This document shows positions 55,636 through 64,000 of a stretch of DNA of 64,000 nt, in pieces. Source of the DNA: Dyadobacter pollutisoli. GTDB taxonomy: Bacteria > Bacteroidota > Bacteroidia > Cytophagales > Spirosomataceae. Below the pieces are notes generated by a model. That model saw only the letters and a program-made list of their open reading frames with translations, made no database searches and was not told the DNA's origin. Made by a program: the position numbers and the translations under genes. The first letter of the stretch is position 1. Each line of letters begins with the position of its first letter. The stretch spans positions 6,112,501-6,176,500 of the forward strand of contig NZ_CP112998.1 in the NCBI RefSeq assembly GCF_026625565.1, written 5' to 3'.

Positions 55636-55938
55636 GTGATTACAAAAACACAAATTTTGCAAGTAGAAGGATTAACAGCTCAAACGTTATTGGAGCTATT
55701 CAGTAGCGTAAATAAGCGACTGGATGAATTAGGGGCAAGAGTTAACCCACCCGACCAAACGGTATTTTTGACGCGTGAGGAAGTGGGAAAGTTTCTAAAA
55801 ATATCACTTCCTACCGTTTGGGCTTGGTCTAAGCAGGGCATTTTAAAGCCTCATCGATTAGGAAACCAAGTGAGGTATATTGAGTCAGAAGTTTTGCAGG
55901 CAGCGCAAGCCACTAAGAAAGGAGGTGCTTTAAAATGA
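55636..55938 (+). CDS. Excisionase-like helix-turn-helix protein
   Basis: The 100-aa protein has a coiled N-terminus (LLELFSSVNKRLDELGARV) and a MerR/excisionase-type HTH (FLTREEVGKFLKISLPTVWAW, then KPHRLGNQVRYIESEVLQA). The GTG at 55636 is the only start candidate upstream of that region. Its last 4 nt overlap the next gene. By analogy with small HTH proteins in Bacteroidota integrative elements it may direct excision. The 174-nt gap upstream (55462-55635) has no gene. Confidence 0.8.
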   Translation: MITKTQILQVEGLTAQTLLELFSSVNKRLDELGARVNPPDQTVFLTREEVGKFLKISLPTVWAWSKQGILKPHRLGNQVRYIESEVLQAAQATKKGGALK

Positions 55939-56276
55939 GTATAAACCTAATCCTTGTCGTGATTGAACGTAAAAAGTCGTTTGTTATGGCCGCCCTCGAT
56001 CTATTGCCCGAATTTGAGGCCGATTTAAATCGAAAGGACAAATGTCCCTATTCATTTGCGTTGTTGGTGAATACCTTGGACGCTTATCCATTCGGCGTTT
56101 ACCTCTTTCCAAATAATACAAAGACCTTGATTCATTGCGCGGATTCGCTGGTATCGGCTTCCTTAGCTGTTCTATGGCAAGGGGAATTAAGGGCGGCTGA
56201 TGTTGAGAAAATCAGTGATCTTTTAGAGAGTGCTTTGGATAGTATTTGTTCAGTAAAAAACCAATTTGAGCTATGA
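55935..56276 (+). CDS. Unknown element protein, coupled to xis-like gene
   Basis: A 113-aa protein, mostly helical, with no recognised domain (FVMAALDLLPEFEADLNRKDK, ALLVNTLDAYPFGVYLFP). Four-nucleotide overlaps on both sides (with the excisionase-like gene and with the next gene) show translational coupling. The similar phrase DAYPFGVYL/GAYPLGVPN in the next protein hints at relatedness. Function unknown. Confidence 0.75.
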   Translation: MSINLILVVIERKKSFVMAALDLLPEFEADLNRKDKCPYSFALLVNTLDAYPFGVYLFPNNTKTLIHCADSLVSASLAVLWQGELRAADVEKISDLLESALDSICSVKNQFEL

Positions 56277-56743
56277 ATGAGGGATTAAAAGGGGCTGGAG
56301 CGATACCCTGTATAATAGAAGAAAAGATAGCATGTTTCTGGGAGTCAATAGCCTACGCCGATTTGGCAATAAGCATATTGAAAAAGGAAGAAATCAAAGG
56401 GTTTTATACGTTTGAACGTGGATTTCGCAAGGCATTAGGAGCCTATCCGCTTGGTGTACCTAACTCACTTTGTGGGACTGCCAATCGTGCTTGGATAAAG
56501 GCAGCCGATAGTTCAGTGTTGCAAGCATGGACTCTCCTTAGTATTCCCCGGAAAAGCCCGTTTCCGCACTTTGAAGAGTTGATTGATTGCTTGATTCGTG
56601 CCGGTAAGCTAATTGCGGACGTATACGGCTTGGAGTTAGATAATTCTGGAATTGTTAAAAGGCAAAAGATAGTCAAGCCAAGTAATCGGAGAAAGCTGGA
56701 ACTGGCTAAGGTAGAGCCGTTCCGTCTACGTCATATGTATTAA
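56273..56743 (+). CDS. Unknown element protein
   Basis: A 156-aa protein, basic at its end (NRRKLELAKVEPFRLRHMY). It shares the phrase GAYPLGVPN with the preceding gene and has FWESIAYADLAISILKKEEI in the first half. It is coupled to the previous gene by a 4-nt overlap. A 112-nt gap leads to the replication-like gene. No domain recognised. Confidence 0.75.
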   Translation: MNEGLKGAGAIPCIIEEKIACFWESIAYADLAISILKKEEIKGFYTFERGFRKALGAYPLGVPNSLCGTANRAWIKAADSSVLQAWTLLSIPRKSPFPHFEELIDCLIRAGKLIADVYGLELDNSGIVKRQKIVKPSNRRKLELAKVEPFRLRHMY

Positions 56744-56855
56744 TAATATCCTCATTATCAGATCGTCAGCTGCTCGTAATCAGGTAGTACGACGAATTGA
56801 GGTAAGTTATTTAGGGCATAAGTACACACATTTAAAATCATAAATCACTAGTATC

Positions 56856-58319
56856 ATGGCAATTGATGGCGTTAACCTGCGGGTTTTCGGCGTAGACCCT
56901 TCTTTGTGGCTTAACTGCGAAGATTTGGCCGGACGGTTTGCTGTTAAGGTTAATTCCAAAACAGGTAAACCGATAAATGAAGTAAGAAAGGCCTTGTACA
57001 AAGGCCTGCGATTTGAAATAAAGCCTTATCCTGACGGAACTACCGGAATGACTATTCGGGGATCGCTTCACAAGTATTTTAACAACGGTAATCATAACTG
57101 CAATCAGTTCACTTTTAACGATTTGGTTGACGTAGTTCATGACTTGGAAACACGTTTTGCGGTGTGCCCGGCTAGTACGCTCATTGAGAATATGGAAATT
57201 GGGGTTAATGTAAATGTGCCGTTTGAGGTGAAAAAAATACTTACCTCTCTGATCTCATACTCGGATAAAACCTTTGAAGTGATCAATGCCCGTAAGCCCC
57301 TCTTAGGCAGACTGTGCCCCTCATTCGACTTCGATATAAAACTCTATGATAAGGCATTGCAGGCCGCTACGGATGTTCCTGTGCAAAAGTTTCAAGAGGT
57401 CAGCAACCTGCTACGGTTTGAGGTAGCGACCAATCGGATGAGGTGGTTAAGGAGTTGTAATATAAAGACATTGGCTGATCTAACTGTGCGGGAAAAAGTG
57501 TCTCCCTTGCTGAATTTGATGGCGACGGTACTCGACAAAATGATCTTTGTGGACATTGACGCTGATGTTTCCCTTTTGTCAGATTCCGACCACGCACTTT
57601 ACGGCTTACTACGTGACCGGGATAAGTGGCGACGATTTGACAAGCGAAAGCGGTACAAGATGCGGCACCGGTTGCCAGTCCTCTTAGAGAAGTGTAAGGC
57701 TTTCAACTATGCCGGGATGCTACAAACTCTATTGACGGATACTTGGACTGCGTTGTTCGAGGAAGCTGAAAGGGAGAGACTATTGCACCAATTATCGGAC
57801 TGCGAGAAAACCAATGAAGCAACCGAAGGATGGACTATTGCACAACTTGAATGCGATAGTGCAATAGTCCCTAGTCAAGAGAAGGAACAAAGGGAGATAG
57901 ATAAAAATTTGTCGGAAACTGAAACCTCAAAAACATGCCGGTGCTGTGGAAAAGACATATCGGAGCAAAAGCGCGGTAGCAGGTTTTGTTCGAAGAAGTA
58001 TAAAGGACTAGCGGCAAAAAAATGTCGGAATTCAGAAAGTAACAATCGTAGGAATAAAAAACGAGTCGTAATGAAAGCAAAAGAGGCAAATCGATTTCTA
58101 ATAATTAATTACATGTTCAATGGGGTGCTCTATTCTGACATATTGCATTCGTCGGAAATCAATCCGTGCCGGGAGTGGCTAGATATGGTTGTATCAGTAG
58201 AAAGTATCCCACGGATCGCAGATGGAAAAAAATTTAAGCTTCTGGTTTACAGCGAGGCACGGGAATACTTACAAAAATTGGTTGACTTTAACGAGGTTAC
58301 TCCATTAAACAGCATTTAA
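56856..58319 (+). CDS. Putative replication initiator, phage gene II/CRI-like
   Basis: A 487-aa protein. The core (TIRGSLHKYFNNGNHNCNQFTFNDL, split here in RGSLHKYF at about 68 and NHNCNQF; then ENMEIGVNVNVPF at about 113 and FDFDIKLYDKALQ at about 160) resembles phage CRI/G2P-type rolling-circle initiators: GSLHKY, LExGVNI and YDK. The C-terminal part holds a four-cysteine zinc-ribbon-like region (CRCCGKDIS, FCSKKY, KKCRN). I rate the family call as likely but not certain, since the catalytic tyrosine is not assigned. A hairpin 95 nt downstream could be an origin. Confidence 0.65.
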   Translation: MAIDGVNLRVFGVDPSLWLNCEDLAGRFAVKVNSKTGKPINEVRKALYKGLRFEIKPYPDGTTGMTIRGSLHKYFNNGNHNCNQFTFNDLVDVVHDLETRFAVCPASTLIENMEIGVNVNVPFEVKKILTSLISYSDKTFEVINARKPLLGRLCPSFDFDIKLYDKALQAATDVPVQKFQEVSNLLRFEVATNRMRWLRSCNIKTLADLTVREKVSPLLNLMATVLDKMIFVDIDADVSLLSDSDHALYGLLRDRDKWRRFDKRKRYKMRHRLPVLLEKCKAFNYAGMLQTLLTDTWTALFEEAERERLLHQLSDCEKTNEATEGWTIAQLECDSAIVPSQEKEQREIDKNLSETETSKTCRCCGKDISEQKRGSRFCSKKYKGLAAKKCRNSESNNRRNKKRVVMKAKEANRFLIINYMFNGVLYSDILHSSEINPCREWLDMVVSVESIPRIADGKKFKLLVYSEAREYLQKLVDFNEVTPLNSI

Positions 58320-58413
58320 ACGCCGTTTAAAATCGTGCAACGGACTTGCAGATTGAAAGTTAGCCCGAAAATAGGGCAAAAAATTAAAGTTTAGTGTCAG
58401 TTTTTCAGTACAT

Positions 58414-58456
58414 AGGTAAGGCCTTTCCAAAAGTGGTACAAAAAGTACGCTTACCT
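58414..58456. repeat. Nested hairpin, possible replication origin
   Basis: Outer arms AGGTAAG/CTTACCT and an inner pair GTAC/GTAC with an A5 loop. It sits in the 380-nt non-coding gap between the initiator-like gene and the double-HTH gene. Palindromes of this type are used as nick sites by rolling-circle initiators. The gap shows no reading frame of note apart from this. Confidence 0.45.
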
Positions 58457-58702
58457 CATCATTCGCCGGGAATTTTGAGGTTGGAAAGACCCAAATCAGC
58501 CGGAAATGGGATGATTTAGGCCGAAAAAAGCCAGAGAATAGCATGTGCAACCGATCTTTCTGGTACTAGGGGTATCGATTTTCTGATACAAAAAGCATCT
58601 AAGAAATACGCAGTCGTGCAAAAGCATGGTACGCAGGGGCAATTATAATTAAGTGAGATTTAAGTTTAACCAGTAATCAGACTACCAAAAATTACGCAGA
58701 AT

Positions 58703-58984
58703 ATGGCTAAGAAAACACACACAATCCGGGAAAGGGCTTTTAATTATCATGTAAAGGGGCTGACATTTTCGGAAATAGCGAAATTATTGGATTTGTCGCC
58801 CCGAACGGTGGAGAGGTATAGTCAGGTAGATGAGTGGAAGGCAAAGGCTAACCCGGTAGCACTTCCTCAAAGGGCAAAGGAGTTACGGGAACGGGGCTTT
58901 TCGTTCGCGACAATCGCACAAATGATTGGGGTGAGTAAAAGTACTATTTTTAATTATTTGAAGGGCTTAGAAGGGAATAAGTAG
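58703..58984 (+). CDS. Protein with two helix-turn-helix motifs
   Basis: In 93 aa there are two similar HTH units: FNYHVKGLTFSEIAKLLDLSPRTVERYS (parts GLTFSEIAKLLDLSPRTV, about 16-33) and ELRERGFSFATIAQMIGVSKSTIFNYL (parts GFSFATIAQMIGVSKSTI, about 67-84). The first resembles phage-terminase-small-subunit-type DNA-binding domains. It may regulate or recognise element DNA. ATG at 58703, stop 58984. Nothing is seen in 58985-59260. Confidence 0.75.
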   Translation: MAKKTHTIRERAFNYHVKGLTFSEIAKLLDLSPRTVERYSQVDEWKAKANPVALPQRAKELRERGFSFATIAQMIGVSKSTIFNYLKGLEGNK

Positions 58985-59260
58985 GAGGCCATAAAATCAC
59001 GGAGTGAGTTGTCTAGGAGCCGTGTCTCACTAACTCAGATGCGCATTTGAAGATGGTAAATTGATTCGTAGATAACGATTTGATACACCTTTTGCCGCTC
59101 TTCGAAATGATCATGTCAAAGCTGGGTGCAGTCATCACGTATTATACTATTAGGATAATGAACAAAAAGTTTCTTCACATGATCGTTACTTCAATGGAAA
59201 AAGCGGCCACAAGGTAGAGCGGATAACATACCGAATCCTTATTGTCTTATAGTGGACACA

Positions 59261-59671
59261 TTACATTGTGTAATAATAATCATCATAAGCATTGTAACTA
59301 GAAAAATCGTACGAGGATGACGGGCATGACGTTGTTAAAGGCTTCATTCTGAGATTAAACTCTTTCGTAAATATGATTGTATCAGCCTCCTGGATATTGC
59401 AAAATACACGCACCAGTCCATTATATCGAATTCCGTTAATCGTGTCTTTGTGAATTGGCAAAACCATATCAGCCCGAGGTACGCGCGTTCGGGACATATC
59501 CAGGTCAACAATCCACGCAGTTCGTCCATTCAGGGAGCAGCTGTCTTTTGCAATAATACGCCCCCAAGCATCAATATATTTAATTCGATCATCACAAGCT
59601 CCGCATGCTATAATAGCATATGAGAAAAAAAAGGTAAGGAATATTTTGATTAACTGGTTTTTAGATTTCAT
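59261..59671 (-). CDS. Secreted/lipoprotein cargo protein
   Basis: A 136-aa protein. The N-terminus (MKSKNQLIKIFLTFFFSYAIIACGAC) is a signal sequence with a lipobox-like IIAC. I used ATG at 59671. The mature part is Asp/Tyr rich with the ending SSYDFSSYNAYDDYYYTM. No domain known. It is on the opposite strand from the element backbone, typical of cargo. The gap 59696-60058 holds nothing I recognise. Confidence 0.65.
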   Translation of the reverse strand: MKSKNQLIKIFLTFFFSYAIIACGACDDRIKYIDAWGRIIAKDSCSLNGRTAWIVDLDMSRTRVPRADMVLPIHKDTINGIRYNGLVRVFCNIQEADTIIFTKEFNLRMKPLTTSCPSSSYDFSSYNAYDDYYYTM

Positions 59672-60058
59672 AACATAACAGTAGCTCGATAACAATAACT
59701 CGTACTAGGCAATCATGTTGTTTAGACACGAAAATCTAGCCAAAAGTTGTAATTTATTATAATCTCAGAAAACGCGCATACATGAGACATCCATTGGTTG
59801 TACGCTTTCCTTACGATCCTTCTCGAACTAGTGATCGGGCAGCTGATGGGTTTGAAAGGACAGGGTTTGCAGTCTTTTCGTAAAGTCCAATATGCCTTCA
59901 ACCATTTTCCCTCAGAATTATAATCCGTCGTCCTTACGGGAAGTGCTTACTTGCTGAACATGTAAATTATTCTTTGTCTCTATTCGTCCATACCAGCTTA
60001 TTGAGGGGGGAGTGTAGAATCAATGCTTTCGATATCTCTCGCACCAGCAAGTGGTCAA

Positions 60059-60487
60059 TTACCTCAATTTTACTAAATCCGGAACAACCCAAGCAGCTGT
60101 GTCTTTGATACTATTCTTGTCATATAAAGCAGCAAAATTTTTGATAAATACATCCTTAGTATTAATAATATTATCAGATTTATCAACTAGTTTGAGGTGG
60201 AGCCGATAACCAGGCTGAACAATGGACATGTCATTTTCAGCCCTATTTGCTGTTATGGATCCTACTATCGACAAAGAGTCAAATTGGCTTTTAAAGTGTG
60301 AGTGAGAACTTAGAGAATCCAGTACCTCTCTGGTTGCTGTGATATAGCGATCCGAAATTTCAGACTTTGCGACGTCGATATCGAGATTAAATTTAATTTC
60401 AGTTACAGCATGAGCCAATATTTTCTCTGACTGTCCAAAAGAAGTTAGCGACACACTTGTAAAAACAAGTAGGAACAAGTATTTCAT
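60059..60487 (-). CDS. Secreted cargo protein with signal peptide
   Basis: A 142-aa protein with a classical signal peptide (MKYLFLLVFTSVSLTSFGQ, cleavage near SFG/Q). The mature part is rich in Ser and Asp with alternating hydrophobic residues (YRLHLKLVDKSDNIINTKDVFIKNF), a beta-type pattern. Unknown family. It is oriented like the other cargo gene and lies 387 nt upstream of it. Confidence 0.65.
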   Translation of the reverse strand: MKYLFLLVFTSVSLTSFGQSEKILAHAVTEIKFNLDIDVAKSEISDRYITATREVLDSLSSHSHFKSQFDSLSIVGSITANRAENDMSIVQPGYRLHLKLVDKSDNIINTKDVFIKNFAALYDKNSIKDTAAWVVPDLVKLR

Positions 60488-60590
60488 ATTCGACGCTTTT
60501 TATGTTGATAATATATTCTATCAATATAGCATAATTTTCACCGATTATACAGTATAAACCAAAGCGCCTAACGTCTTACTCTGTGCAACT

Positions 60591-60627
60591 GCTTATCCGG
60601 AACAAAACGGATAAAGCGAATTTTTTT
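60591..60627 (+). terminator. Terminator-like hairpin in a gene-free gap
   Basis: TTATCCG pairs with CGGATAA around an ACAAAA-type loop, and a T7 tract follows 6 nt later. No plus-strand gene precedes it, so it may end a small unannotated RNA or be fortuitous. The rest of 60488-60846 is AT-rich with a short inverted repeat TTGATA/TATCAA near 60500. Confidence 0.4.
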
Positions 60628-60846
60628 GTATTCTTCAATGAACTTTTTAAAAACAAGCCTTTGAACTCGTGTGGGTTTTGACTAACACAAATAGTATCCG
60701 AACATCATTTTTGTCAATCTCAAAAAAACGCTCCTTTCGTAAGACGATGTAACTTGTAGTCAAATAGTAATTTTGAGTAGTTAACACCGGCATTGGTTAT
60801 TTCTTATAGCTATTACAGATAATAACACTAATAATATTTTAAGCAA

Positions 60847-61293
60847 ATGATGAATCCACATGCCGTACAATCCGGTGACCCTCTGCCGGGGCAGTTAAAC
60901 GAATTTATTGAATGGGAAAAAGAGCAGCTTGCCCAAGTGTATTTGGAGCAGCTGAAAAGGGAAGGTCTTACCGATGAGGAGATAGAGGAAAGTTTACATG
61001 CAAAACGGTCAATTCGTAGGCGCTGGCAATCTGAGTCGGGATATGTGAATATTCGTCACGAGGTTGCGCAATTGGTAACGTTCATAGAAGAGAGCCTAAA
61101 TCCTCATTCGAAGCCGTCAGGAGAGCCAAAAGAGGGCATGCAAGCGGAATGGCTAGGAAGGAATATAACTATATGGGGAGAGTATTCGGAGAGCTTACCT
61201 AAAACAGACGGTCAGGTTAAGGAAATGCAAAGAGAAATTTATAGTAGATGGCACTCCATAGCCGGTATTGTCGGTAAAGAATTTACGATTTAA
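60847..61293 (+). CDS. Unknown element protein
   Basis: A 148-aa hydrophilic protein with no recognised domain. It has a charged helix (LNEFIEWEKEQLAQVYLEQLKREG, parts EWEKEQLAQVYLEQL), LTDEEIEESLHAKRSIRRRWQ and TIWGEYSESLPK. It ends 105 nt before the right arm-type sites and is the last gene of the element. ATG 60847 is used. Confidence 0.65.
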   Translation: MMNPHAVQSGDPLPGQLNEFIEWEKEQLAQVYLEQLKREGLTDEEIEESLHAKRSIRRRWQSESGYVNIRHEVAQLVTFIEESLNPHSKPSGEPKEGMQAEWLGRNITIWGEYSESLPKTDGQVKEMQREIYSRWHSIAGIVGKEFTI

Positions 61294-61397
61294 ATTTTTT
61301 GGAGCGGCAGGGTACTAGAAAGCAACGAATTTAAGAGTTATCACATTTTGGTCTTACTAACCTCAGCCCCATTGACACTTTCGCAAAGAGACTATAC

Positions 61398-61444
61398 CCG
61401 TCCAAAACGATAGTTTTTAACATTCCGTCCAATAAGCCGTCCAA
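61398..61444. promoter_or_regulatory. Right arm-type repeats of the integrase
   Basis: CCGTCCAA occurs at 61398-61405, 61425-61432 and 61437-61444. The last two are spaced by 12 bp, just as the left pair at 53326 and 53338. I infer binding sites of the integrase N-terminal domain. Their place, about 57 bp inside the right core, suits tyrosine-recombinase attachment sites. Confidence 0.7.
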
Positions 61445-61460
61445 CGTGTGAAAAGAAGAA

Positions 61461-61497
61461 AGCCTAACCAGTTAATAAATAACTAATTAGGCTTTTT
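61461..61497. terminator. Element-borne terminator next to the tRNA
   Basis: AGCCTA and AGTTA in the left arm pair with TAACT and TAGGCT in the right arm, with T5 after the stem on the plus strand and T-rich DNA on the minus strand. It would end both the last element gene and the tRNA-fMet transcript, replacing the native terminator moved to 53140-53163. Confidence 0.7.
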
Positions 61498-61502
61498 CTG
61501 TG

Positions 61503-61575
<73 letters not shown>

Positions 61576-61594
61576 GTGTCGTTGAATTGGAGTG

Positions 61595-61602
61595 CAAACA
61601 TA
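61595..61602 (-). promoter_or_regulatory. Promoter -7 element of tRNA-fMet
   Basis: On the minus strand TATGTTTG fits TAnnTTTG and lies 19 nt upstream of the tRNA 5' end. The spacing suits a short leader. Confidence 0.6.
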
Positions 61603-61680
61603 CAACATTTGTTTTGAAGAAAACAACTATTTTTGTAAAAAAATATTAGAAAGTCGCTTCTAACATTCTGACATCAACAT

Positions 61681-63663
61681 ATGAGTTTTCAATTTAACGC
61701 TGCCGGTTTCGGGTGGCGTGTGCATCAGGTGCTGCTGCTCAGGCTGCTCGGCATCATGATATTATTTACAGTCTGCAGAGTGCTGTTTTATTGGTTTAAC
61801 ATTTCGTTCTTTCCCGGGATTGATGCAGGCCAGGCGATCAGATTGTTGCTTGGAGGAGTGCGATTTGACATTGTGGCTGTACTTTATACCAATATTCTTT
61901 ATGTCGTTTTAATCCTCGCACCGTTTACATTCAAGTTCAGGAAAAATTATCAGAAGGCGCTGGATTATCTTTTTATCGGGACCAACAGCATTGCATTGCT
62001 TGCTAATTGCGCTGACTTTATTTACTACCGCTTTACGATCAAAAGAAGCACCTGGACAGTTTTACAGGAATTTTCGCACGAAAATAACCTTTCCAAATTG
62101 TTCCTCGGGTTTTTGATTCATTACTGGTATGTTTTCCTGATATGGGTTTTGTTGGTCATTGCGATCGTTTATATTACTAAAAAGTGGAAAGTTACAGAGC
62201 GTCCGTCGAAACCTGCCTGGCAGATTTTCCTGCTCCACAGCATATTAATGGCAGGGGCGGTATTTCTTTTTATTGGAGGGGTGAGAGGCGGATTTTTACA
62301 TAGTACCAGGCCAATCACTTTGAGTAATGCCGGCGAATACGTGAACAAGCCGAAAGAAATGTTTATCGTCCTGAATACTCCTTTTTGTATTTATAAAACA
62401 TTAAAACAAACTGATTACGAGAGAGTTAACTTTTTTTCGGATGATAATGAATTGAATAGCATTTATTCACCGATTCATTATCCGGAAGCTAATGGGCAAG
62501 CGTTTCAACCCAAAAATGTGGTCATCCTGATCTGGGAGAGTTTTGGAAAAGAAATGGTGGGCGGTTACAACCATCACCTTGAAAATGGACAATACAAAGG
62601 CTACACGCCGTTCATTGATTCACTAATGCAGCACAGCAAAGTGAACTGGTATTCTTTTGCAAATGGTGCCAAATCGATCGAAGCGATCCCGTCGGTGCTT
62701 ACCAGCATACCGGGAATGATCGAGCCGTTTATCCTTACTCGGTACACAGATAACAAGCTGCCAAGTCTGCCGGAATTGTTGCAGGAAAAAGGATATAATA
62801 CTTCCTTTTTTCATGGAGCTCCCAATGGATCAATGGGTTTTCAGGCATTTACAAACCTGATTGGCGTAAAAAATTACTACGGAAAGACGGAGTATAATAA
62901 TGATGCGGACTACGATGGCATCTGGGGAATTTGGGATGAGGAGTTTTTGCAATTCTGGGGAAGCAAAATGAATACATTCAAGCAACCATTCATCAGTACA
63001 TTGTTTACCGTTTCTTCCCACGACCCGTTTCAGATTCCTGAGCGATACAAGGGGGAATTCCCAAAAGGCGCTTTGCCTATTTATGAAACAATGGGTTACA
63101 CGGACCAGTCGCTGCGGAAGTTTTTTGATAAAGTGAAAACGATGCCGTGGTTTAATAATACCCTTTTCATTATTACAGCCGATCATTCAGCTACCTTTGC
63201 GCATTATCCTGAGTATCAGACTGCGGCTGGGAATTTCTCTGTACCAATACTTTTTTATGCACCCGGCGACAGCACAATGAATGGCATTGACCGCACTACA
63301 TTGGTCCAGCAGATTGACATTCTGCCCTCGGTATTGGGCTATTTACATTATGATAAACCCTATTTTGCTTATGGCAAAAATATATTTGGCAAGGTGCCTT
63401 TGAACTTTGCCGTGAACTACGATGGAGGTTATCAATGGTTTAACGGACCCTACATATTGCAATTTGATGGCCGGAAAACCGTAGGTTTGTATAATTATCA
63501 GGAAGACAAGCTTTTGAAAAATAATCTGATGGGCCAGATTCCGAAGGTTCAGGAGCCTATGGAGTTGCAGGTCAAGGCCTTTATTCAGCAATATTCAAAT
63601 AGAATGCTGGATGACCGACTGATTGTCCCGACCCCGGGCACATTGTCGTCCCTGAAAAAATGA
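61681..63663 (+). CDS. Sulfatase/LTA-synthase family membrane protein
   Basis: A 660-aa protein with five N-terminal membrane segments (about 18-215) and an extracytoplasmic alkaline-phosphatase-fold domain. Metal-site residues fit VILIWESFGKE (about 281), the nucleophile region FANGAKSIEAIPSVLTSIPG (parts NGAKSIEAIPS, about 326; S/T position in KSIEA) and LFIITADHSATF (about 497). Such enzymes transfer or remove phosphoglycerol or phosphoethanolamine groups on envelope glycans. The stop overlaps the era start by 4 nt. Confidence 0.88.
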   Translation: MSFQFNAAGFGWRVHQVLLLRLLGIMILFTVCRVLFYWFNISFFPGIDAGQAIRLLLGGVRFDIVAVLYTNILYVVLILAPFTFKFRKNYQKALDYLFIGTNSIALLANCADFIYYRFTIKRSTWTVLQEFSHENNLSKLFLGFLIHYWYVFLIWVLLVIAIVYITKKWKVTERPSKPAWQIFLLHSILMAGAVFLFIGGVRGGFLHSTRPITLSNAGEYVNKPKEMFIVLNTPFCIYKTLKQTDYERVNFFSDDNELNSIYSPIHYPEANGQAFQPKNVVILIWESFGKEMVGGYNHHLENGQYKGYTPFIDSLMQHSKVNWYSFANGAKSIEAIPSVLTSIPGMIEPFILTRYTDNKLPSLPELLQEKGYNTSFFHGAPNGSMGFQAFTNLIGVKNYYGKTEYNNDADYDGIWGIWDEEFLQFWGSKMNTFKQPFISTLFTVSSHDPFQIPERYKGEFPKGALPIYETMGYTDQSLRKFFDKVKTMPWFNNTLFIITADHSATFAHYPEYQTAAGNFSVPILFYAPGDSTMNGIDRTTLVQQIDILPSVLGYLHYDKPYFAYGKNIFGKVPLNFAVNYDGGYQWFNGPYILQFDGRKTVGLYNYQEDKLLKNNLMGQIPKVQEPMELQVKAFIQQYSNRMLDDRLIVPTPGTLSSLKK

Positions 63664-64000
63664 ATAGTGAAGAAAGCAATTTTATGGAAGAAAAACCAGA
63701 AGCAAATATCCCCTTACGCAATCATCGTGCTGGATTCGTCAGCATTATAGGAAAGCCAAATGTAGGCAAGTCCACGCTCATGAATGTGCTGGTAGGCGAG
63801 CGAATGTCTATCATTACCTCCAAAGCACAGACCACCAGGCACCGTATTATGGGAATACTCAATGGAAAACATGAGGATATTCCTTTTCAGTTGGTGTACT
63901 CCGATACACCAGGAGTGATCAAGCCGTCATACAAGTTGCATGATTCGATGATGACTTTTGTAAAAGGGTCATTGGAAGATGCTGATGTAGTTTTATTCGT
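63660..64000 (+). CDS. era: GTPase Era, 3' end cut by the window
   Basis: Era is a GTPase that binds the 3' end of 16S rRNA and helps assemble the 30S subunit. The G1 motif GKPNVGKST (about residue 32), the switch TTRHRIMG (about 60) and G3 DTPG (about 82) are in the visible 113 residues. The gene runs past 64000. ATG at 63660 overlaps the previous stop; a second in-frame ATG at 63684 is possible. Confidence 0.95.
   Translation, partial: MNSEESNFMEEKPEANIPLRNHRAGFVSIIGKPNVGKSTLMNVLVGERMSIITSKAQTTRHRIMGILNGKHEDIPFQLVYSDTPGVIKPSYKLHDSMMTFVKGSLEDADVVLF

Overview
The window is a chromosomal segment of a Bacteroidota bacterium. Gene content and protein style suggest the order Cytophagales, and a Dyadobacter/Spirosoma-like relative is my inference. 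Evidence: DUF2480 and DUF4296 family proteins, a NagB-LmbE fusion protein, a Bat-type VWA/DUF58 cluster, an ISAon1-like transposon, and promoters that fit the Bacteroidota pattern TTTG-N17-19-TAnnTTTG (seen upstream of mreB, the TPR gene, the AraC-type gene and others).

Layout. 1-3.3 kb: the end of an rRNA operon (23S lacking its 5' end, then 5S and a terminator), followed by a strange second 5S-like sequence broken up by GC-rich blocks. 3.4-9.5 kb: dxs, two tandem rhomboid proteases, mutL and an unlisted 54-aa membrane peptide. 9.5-17.5 kb: NagB-LmbE, glyA, a TPR membrane protein, ribH, lysC and serS, with a striking 10-bp-phased GTCA/TGAC array between ribH and lysC. 17.5-27 kb: a short MutS-like ATPase, two GT-C-like membrane proteins, an acyl-CoA dehydrogenase broken in an A8 run, an AraC-type regulator, and small secreted and SWIM-finger proteins. 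27-31.6 kb: nadD, gmk, an anti-sigma-like protein, an ECF sigma factor, mreD, mreC and mreB. 31.7-41.9 kb: GH3-type enzyme, dxr, a surface-glycan-like group (three GT2 enzymes, a PhyH dioxygenase, a beta-propeller protein, a methyltransferase), a frameshifted toxin-like/DUF2283 pair, and an M20 peptidase. 41.9-51 kb: DUF4296 lipoprotein, Bat cluster, rnhB, DUF2480, tsaB, S41 protease, rnpA, rpmH and a large membrane protein.

51.5-61.6 kb is accessory DNA built around the 3' end of the initiator tRNA-fMet gene (61503-61575, minus strand). It holds a degenerate partial tRNA copy, an IS element of about 1.44 kb, and an integrative element of about 8.3 kb bounded by a 19-bp direct repeat of the tRNA 3' end (53172-53190 and 61501-61519). 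That element carries a tyrosine integrase, an excisionase-like HTH protein, a putative replication initiator resembling the phage gene II/CRI group, a double-HTH protein, unknown genes and two secreted cargo proteins. Matching CCGTCCAA repeats lie just inside both ends and look like integrase arm sites. I see no conjugation, capsid, Zot or coat genes, so it may be a satellite-like replicative element. After the tRNA come a sulfatase/LTA-synthase-like membrane protein and the 5' part of era.

The core genes serve isoprenoid synthesis (dxs, dxr), cell shape (mreBCD), NAD and GMP synthesis (nadD, gmk), one-carbon and lysine/threonine metabolism (glyA, lysC), riboflavin (ribH) and translation (serS, rpmH, rnpA, tsaB, tRNA-fMet).
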